Shown here in pieces: positions 32,898 through 36,348 of a DNA stretch of 36,348 nt (its first letter is position 1; each line of letters opens with the position of its first letter). Made by a program: the position numbers and the translations under genes. The DNA comes from Flavobacteriales bacterium. Lineage in GTDB: Bacteria > Bacteroidota > Bacteroidia > Flavobacteriales_F > PHOS-HE28. Location: assembly GCA_016788405.1 (NCBI GenBank), contig JAEUSX010000253.1, forward strand, positions 1-36,348, read 5' to 3'. Below the pieces are notes generated by a model. It saw only the letters and a program-made list of their open reading frames with translations, was not told where the DNA came from and searched no databases.

Positions 32898-32905
32898 TAG
32901 TTTCA
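32898..32905 (+). promoter_or_regulatory. Weak -7-like box of the T9SS cargo gene (TAGTTTCA)
   Basis: TAGTTTCA resembles TAnnTTTG with two changes and lies 20 bases before the ATG at 32926. An A/C-rich stretch (GCTAAAAACCCCAACC) separates it from the start codon. Confidence 0.25.
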
Positions 32906-32925
32906 CCACGCTAAAAACCCCAACC

Positions 32926-33879
32926 ATGAGGAAAGCACTACTCCCCATCACGGCTGTCATCATCAGCGCTTCGGCCATGAGCCAGACGGTTCTGATCACG
33001 CAGGACTTCGAGTCCTTCGACCCCGGCGATCCGCTCGCTCAATCAGCCGGGCTTCCCTGGACCACCTGGTCCAATGCCCCGGGTGGCGTGGAGGATACCG
33101 AAGTGACTGATACGCTGGCCCATGGCGGCAACATGAGCGCTGTCTTCGAATCCACAGCGGCCAATGGAGGCCCCACTGATGTGATCCTGCAGCTTGGCAA
33201 TCGCACCGCAGGACAATACCTGCTGGGCTGGTGGATGCGCATACCCGCCGGCAAGGGCGGTTATTTCAACATCCAGAAGAGCATCACTCCTGGGCAGAGC
33301 TGGAGCATCGATGTGATCTTCCGAGCGAGCGGGGCCATTGAACTCTCCACCAATGCTTCCGCAGGCGCCACCACCTCCTATCCGGTCGACCAGTGGTTCC
33401 TGGTCGGCATGTCCTTCGACCTGGATGCCAGCGCCGCAACGCTCACCATAGATGGCAATACGGCCGCGACTTGGGTGACCACCACGGCGGTGGGCACCGG
33501 CGGCGTGGGGCTGAATCAGATCGGCGCGGTGAATTTCTACGGGTATTCAGGCGGCGACCAGAGCGAGTACTACATCGACGATTTGAGTTTCGTGGACATC
33601 AGTGGTGTTGGCGTGTCCGACTTGGGGGCGCTGGAGGCCACGGCCTTCCCGAATCCGACCACGGGCGCTTTCGTTGTGGATGCGGCCGGCATATCGAGTT
33701 CAGCGGTGATGAGCGTGGTGGATCTCACCGGCCGGCAGGTCATCGCTCCGCGTGCCTTGCTGCGCCGCGGGGCTTTGTCCCGCGCCGAGGTCGACCTTGG
33801 CGGGCATCCGCAGGGCATCTACTTCGTGCGCGTCACCGATGGGGATCATGAGTTGGTGCGCCGAGTGACGAAGCACTGA
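32926..33879 (+). CDS. Secreted T9SS cargo with lectin-like (MAM/LamG-type) domain
   Basis: A 317-residue protein with signal peptide MRKALLPITAVIISASAMSQ. The mature part begins TVLITQDFESF, a typical start of MAM/jelly-roll domains in Bacteroidetes. YLLGWWMRIPAGKGGYFNIQ, WFLVGMSFDLDASAATLTID and YYIDDLSFVDIS also fit a concanavalin-like fold. The C-terminal ~80 residues form a type IX sorting domain with ATAFPNPTTGAFVV near its start and GIYFVRVTDGDHELVRRV near its end. No enzymatic residues are recognisable; a carbohydrate- or surface-binding role is possible. A strong terminator follows 20 bases after the stop codon. Confidence 0.85.
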   Translation: MRKALLPITAVIISASAMSQTVLITQDFESFDPGDPLAQSAGLPWTTWSNAPGGVEDTEVTDTLAHGGNMSAVFESTAANGGPTDVILQLGNRTAGQYLLGWWMRIPAGKGGYFNIQKSITPGQSWSIDVIFRASGAIELSTNASAGATTSYPVDQWFLVGMSFDLDASAATLTIDGNTAATWVTTTAVGTGGVGLNQIGAVNFYGYSGGDQSEYYIDDLSFVDISGVGVSDLGALEATAFPNPTTGAFVVDAAGISSSAVMSVVDLTGRQVIAPRALLRRGALSRAEVDLGGHPQGIYFVRVTDGDHELVRRVTKH

Positions 33880-33898
33880 GCGGTCATCCGGGAACTGA

Positions 33899-33945
33899 AG
33901 GGCCCTGGCTTCGTGCCAGGGCCCTCGGCCTTTCATTCCTTTTTT
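33899..33945 (+). terminator. Rho-independent terminator after the T9SS cargo gene
   Basis: AGGGCCCTGGC (33899-33909) pairs perfectly with GCCAGGGCCCT (33915-33925) around a 5-base loop TTCGT. T-rich sequence follows, ending in TTTTTT at 33940-33945. It lies between convergent genes; the minus-strand side has no T-run, so it acts mainly for the plus strand. Confidence 0.85.
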
Positions 33946-33948
33946 GCC

Positions 33949-34494
33949 TCAGCCCTGCACAGCCAGTTGCACCTCACAGACGATGCGAACCTCATCGCTC
34001 ACGAGCAGACCGCCTGTTTCAAGCGCCGCGTTCCAGTTCAGCCCCCATTGCTTGCGATCGATCCTGCCGCTGAGCTGAAGGCCCGCCTTGGTGTTCCCCC
34101 AAGGGTCCTTCGCCATGCCGCTCCACTCCACATCGAGCATTACGGGCTTGGTGATGTCCTTGATGGTGAGGTCGCCGGTCACCTTCCACTTGCTGCCACT
34201 GCCTTCGATTCGAGTACTGGTGAAGGTGAGCTTCGGGAAACGCTCGCTATCGAAGAAGTCGGCGCTGCGCAGGTGTCCGTCGCGCTTCTCATCGTTGGTG
34301 AAGATGCTGGCGGTGCTGGCCCAGAAGCGCACGCTGGCGTTGGTGAGGTCATCGCCCTCCAGTTCGGCGTCGGCGCCGAATTCCTTGAAACTGCCTGTGA
34401 CGGTGCTGATCATGAGGTGCTTCACCTTGAAGAGCACTTCGCTGTGAGAGGCATCGATGCCCCATTTCGTGGTGGTTACGGTCGAGGTTCCCAT
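33949..34494 (-). CDS. YceI-family lipocalin-like protein, cytoplasmic form
   Basis: 181 residues, MGTSTVTTTKWGIDASHSEV onward, without a signal peptide. WGIDASHSEVLFKVKHLMIS followed by TVTGSFKEF is the canonical YceI start; later motifs are NDEKRDGHLRSADFFDSERF and GDLTIKDITKPVMLDVEW. YceI proteins bind polyisoprenoid-like lipids in a beta-barrel, and many are periplasmic; this one appears cytoplasmic. It lies 54 bases after the nitroreductase gene and is probably the third gene of the pirin operon. No promoter-like box is visible immediately upstream. Confidence 0.92.
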   Translation of the reverse strand: MGTSTVTTTKWGIDASHSEVLFKVKHLMISTVTGSFKEFGADAELEGDDLTNASVRFWASTASIFTNDEKRDGHLRSADFFDSERFPKLTFTSTRIEGSGSKWKVTGDLTIKDITKPVMLDVEWSGMAKDPWGNTKAGLQLSGRIDRKQWGLNWNAALETGGLLVSDEVRIVCEVQLAVQG

Positions 34495-34548
34495 GTGTTG
34501 GTTGTGTTTGACGGTTGATTGGAGCGCTTCGTATCGCGCTCTGATGGT

Positions 34549-35142
34549 TCAGGTATTCAATCGTGCAGCGACCTCGCTGAGCGGTTTGCGGGTGCGGGGC
34601 GTGCGCTCACGAGTGATGTACGGCTCGCTCAATGTTCCTGCATCGCCCAAGCGCCCGAGCACCAGCAGGCAGATGAGTTCCTCTTCTGTTTCGACCAGGC
34701 CAAGCCGCGAGGTCGCTTGCGCATGTTCGAAGCCGCCGAGGATGTGGCCATAGATGCCCATGCTCGTGGCCTGCGCGAGCAGATTCCCCACAGCCATGCC
34801 AGTGTCGAAGGCCCATGTTGCATTCAGCGCGCGGTTGCGGGCGTGGTGCTTCATGCCGCTGATGGCCACGATGGCGGCCGCGTTCGGCGCCCACGGCTGG
34901 TTGCCGCCGGAGAGCGTGTCTCGCAAGGCATCAAATGCCGCGTCGCCGCGAAGCGCATAACGGAAGCGCCAAGGCTGCTCGTTCATGCTGCTTGGCGCCC
35001 AATGCGCCGCTTCCATGAGCGTTAGGAGCTCCTCCTCGGAAACGGGCTCAGCCGTGAATGCGCGTGGACTGAATCGTTGGCGGATGAGCGGATGCACATT
35101 GCGCTCGGTGCGCGCTTCCTTGATGGCGATGGTCGGATTCAT
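34549..35142 (-). CDS. Nitroreductase-family FMN oxidoreductase
   Basis: 197 residues. IRQRFSPRAFTAEPVSEEEL followed by AHWAPSSMNEQPWRFRYAL is the FMN-binding signature of the NfsA/NfsB-type family; SMGIYGHILGGFEHAQ and ELICLLVLGRLGD are the C-terminal FMN/dimer elements. It probably reduces nitro compounds, quinones or related acceptors with NAD(P)H. It follows the pirin gene after 3 bases and precedes YceI. It is a different subfamily from the deiodinase-like flavoprotein at 28601. Confidence 0.9.
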   Translation of the reverse strand: MNPTIAIKEARTERNVHPLIRQRFSPRAFTAEPVSEEELLTLMEAAHWAPSSMNEQPWRFRYALRGDAAFDALRDTLSGGNQPWAPNAAAIVAISGMKHHARNRALNATWAFDTGMAVGNLLAQATSMGIYGHILGGFEHAQATSRLGLVETEEELICLLVLGRLGDAGTLSEPYITRERTPRTRKPLSEVAARLNT

Positions 35143-35145
35143 GGC

Positions 35146-36024
35146 TCAGTTCAGTTGCATGGGAACCTCCATCATGAGCACCTCGGCCCCTTCGTTCCCA
35201 GCGGTCAATTCCAGGTGATCGACGTCCCAGATGCCCAGCCCATCGCGGCGCTCCAGCAACTGGTCATTCACCACCGCGCTCCCTTCCAGCATGAAGACGT
35301 AAACGCCGTTGCCTTTTCGCTTCAGGTCGTATGCCGCGTTCTTGCCCGCATCGAAGCTGCCCAGGTGGAACCATGCGTCCTGGTGGATCCATACGCCGTC
35401 GTCGTGCGGGTCCGGGGACAGCACTTGCTGAAGGCGATTGCGGCGCTCCGTGGGATTCAATGTGAGTTGATCGTAGCGCGGCGCCACATTGCGCTTGTTG
35501 GGGAACACCCAGATCTGCAGGAAGCGCGTGAGCTGGTCCGCGTTAAGATTGCTCTCGCTGTGCGTGATGCCGCTGCCGGCGCTCAGCACCTGGATGTCGC
35601 CGCGGCGGATCATCTGCGTATTGCCCATGCTATCCTTATGCTCCAGGTCGCCTTCGAGCGGAATGGAGATGATCTCCATATTGTCGTGCGGGTGCGTCCC
35701 GAATCCGCGTCCGGCCGCCACCGTGTCGTCATTGAGCACACGCAGCGCACCGAAGTGCATGCGCTCGGGGTCGTAGTAGTTCGCGAAGCTGAAGGTGTGG
35801 TGGGTGTCCAACCAGCCGTGGTTGGCATGTCCGCGAGTGGCCGCCTTGTGCAGGACCATGTTGCTCATGATGCGGGGTGTTACAGATGGGAGGTGGTTGA
35901 AGCCAATGGGTTCGAGCGGCTGCAGCTCGTCGATGCCGTTCTGAATCAATCGTGCCGCTGCGCTGCCGCCAACCAGCATGCCCGTGCCCAGCAGGCTATT
36001 GCGGATGAACTGCTTTCTGTCCAT
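35146..36024 (-). CDS. Pirin-family cupin protein with an N-terminal signal-like extension
   Basis: 292 residues. After an extension of about 52 residues the normal pirin start appears (MSNMVLHKAATRGHANHGWL). Motif THHTFSFANYYDPERMHFG and the metal site GFGTHPHDNMEIISIPLEG (two His and a Glu) are intact, with SAGSGITHSESN. Pirins are quercetin 2,3-dioxygenase-like or transcription co-regulators. The extension MDRKQFIRNSLLGTGMLVGG resembles an export signal, possibly twin-arginine-like but with Arg-Lys in place of Arg-Arg. The longer start is supported by the promoter at 36081-36113, which gives a leader of about 50 bases. First gene of the pirin-nitroreductase-YceI operon. Confidence 0.88.
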   Translation of the reverse strand: MDRKQFIRNSLLGTGMLVGGSAAARLIQNGIDELQPLEPIGFNHLPSVTPRIMSNMVLHKAATRGHANHGWLDTHHTFSFANYYDPERMHFGALRVLNDDTVAAGRGFGTHPHDNMEIISIPLEGDLEHKDSMGNTQMIRRGDIQVLSAGSGITHSESNLNADQLTRFLQIWVFPNKRNVAPRYDQLTLNPTERRNRLQQVLSPDPHDDGVWIHQDAWFHLGSFDAGKNAAYDLKRKGNGVYVFMLEGSAVVNDQLLERRDGLGIWDVDHLELTAGNEGAEVLMMEVPMQLN

Positions 36025-36080
36025 TAGCGTCGGGTCTCAGTCGTCGAACAACACTGACAGGTCTTTATTCGTTGGCGGGT

Positions 36081-36113
36081 CAAATATATTTACCTAGGAA
36101 AATAAAATACAAA
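36081..36113 (-). promoter_or_regulatory. Textbook Bacteroidetes promoter of the pirin operon
   Basis: On the minus strand TTTG (36110-36113) and TATATTTG (36081-36088) are separated by 21 bases and both match the -33/-7 consensus perfectly. The region is AT-rich and contains CCTAGG. Transcription start is expected near 36072-36077. It is the only clean two-part promoter in the window. Confidence 0.75.
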
Positions 36114-36180
36114 TCTGAACTGTGAACAATGCTGAACACGCGCACTCGAATGCGGCAGGACCGCTTCCGGACGCGCCGCT

Positions 36181-36188
36181 TACTTTGC
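36181..36188 (+). promoter_or_regulatory. Candidate -7 box of the Lys/Arg-rich gene (TACTTTGC)
   Basis: TACTTTGC (with the preceding T, TTACTTTGC) resembles TAnnTTTG and lies 19 bases before the ATG at 36208. Confidence 0.45.
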
Positions 36189-36207
36189 TCGCATCACTCC
36201 ATACGAT

Positions 36208-36348
36208 ATGGCCAGGAAGTCCACCAAGAACCGGAAGCGCGTGACGAAAGCCGCGCGGCGAACAGCGGCGCGCGATTCAAGACCTAAGTCCAAGACCCTG
36301 GTGCGCAAGCGAGGCAGCGCAGCAGTGACCAAGAACACATCAAAGAAG
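36208..36348 (+). CDS. Lys/Arg-rich basic protein, partial at the window end
   Basis: 47 codons from the ATG at 36208 to the window edge with no stop. The sequence begins MARKSTKNRKRVTKAARRTA and continues with Lys, Arg, Ala, Ser and Thr almost exclusively. It resembles the basic tails of histone H1-like nucleoid proteins, a type common in Bacteroidota. The full length and any folded domain are outside the window. The promoter box at 36181-36188 and the clean start support a real gene. Confidence 0.6.
   Translation, partial: MARKSTKNRKRVTKAARRTAARDSRPKSKTLVRKRGSAAVTKNTSKK

Overview
The window is chromosomal DNA from a high-GC member of the Bacteroidota, most likely a Flavobacteriales-type lineage. 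The evidence is lineage-specific content: the gliding/T9SS lipoprotein gldH next to ricT, an IPExxxVDY-family gene beside pyk, an acpP-fabF-rnc-pyk block with purN close by, at least three proteins ending in type IX secretion (T9SS) sorting domains, and TAnnTTTG/TAnnTTCG promoter boxes instead of Shine-Dalgarno sequences. I count 34 protein genes. The first (polA) and last (a Lys/Arg-rich protein) are cut by the window edges. I see no rRNA, tRNA, CRISPR array, insertion sequence or phage, and no gene-free stretch longer than about 185 bases.

Layout. 1-1151: 5' part of polA (minus). 1239-4357: a lipoprotein di-haem cytochrome followed by a secreted FG-GAP/ASPIC protein, closed by a strong terminator. 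4533-6242: a secreted Cys-rich protein. 6239-8745: cysS and an M28 peptidase lipoprotein. 8800-14353: mrcA (PBP1A), gldH, ricT and holB, all minus strand. 14484-17718: pgk, cvpA, a small conserved protein, a lipoprotein, and a secreted cyclophilin that overlaps pheS. 17715-22899: pheS, a geranylgeranyl-reductase-like flavoprotein, a visibly lower-GC M48 metallopeptidase, and a methyltransferase. 23058-24326: a YCF48-like beta-propeller T9SS cargo. 24328-28527: acpP-fabF-rnc and IPExxxVDY-pyk. 28601-29910: an iodotyrosine-deiodinase-like nitroreductase divergent from purN. 29907-32842: a GT87-like membrane glycosyltransferase and an unrecognised 557-residue protein, translationally coupled. 32926-33879: another T9SS cargo with a terminator. 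33949-36024: a pirin-nitroreductase-YceI operon behind a textbook Bacteroidetes promoter. 36208-end: a basic protein.

Most of the content is housekeeping: replication (polA, holB), translation (cysS, pheS), glycolysis (pgk, pyk), fatty-acid and purine synthesis (acpP, fabF, purN), RNA processing (rnc) and cell wall (mrcA), mixed with envelope/T9SS functions. I did not find a convincing multi-gene defence or novel biosynthetic system.

The points most worth a second look are: a four-cysteine zinc-ribbon-like insertion inside PBP1A; a -7-type promoter box lying 3-10 bases before the start codon of about a dozen genes, which suggests leaderless or near-leaderless mRNAs; two facing promoters with a 14-base palindrome between them at 16976-17019; a palindromic divergent promoter at 29277-29293; a long hairpin between holB and pgk; the low-GC M48 gene with a large orphan C-terminal region; the GT87-like/557-residue pair; and a di-haem cytochrome apparently paired with an FG-GAP T9SS cargo. 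All functional names come from sequence recognition by eye, with no database search.
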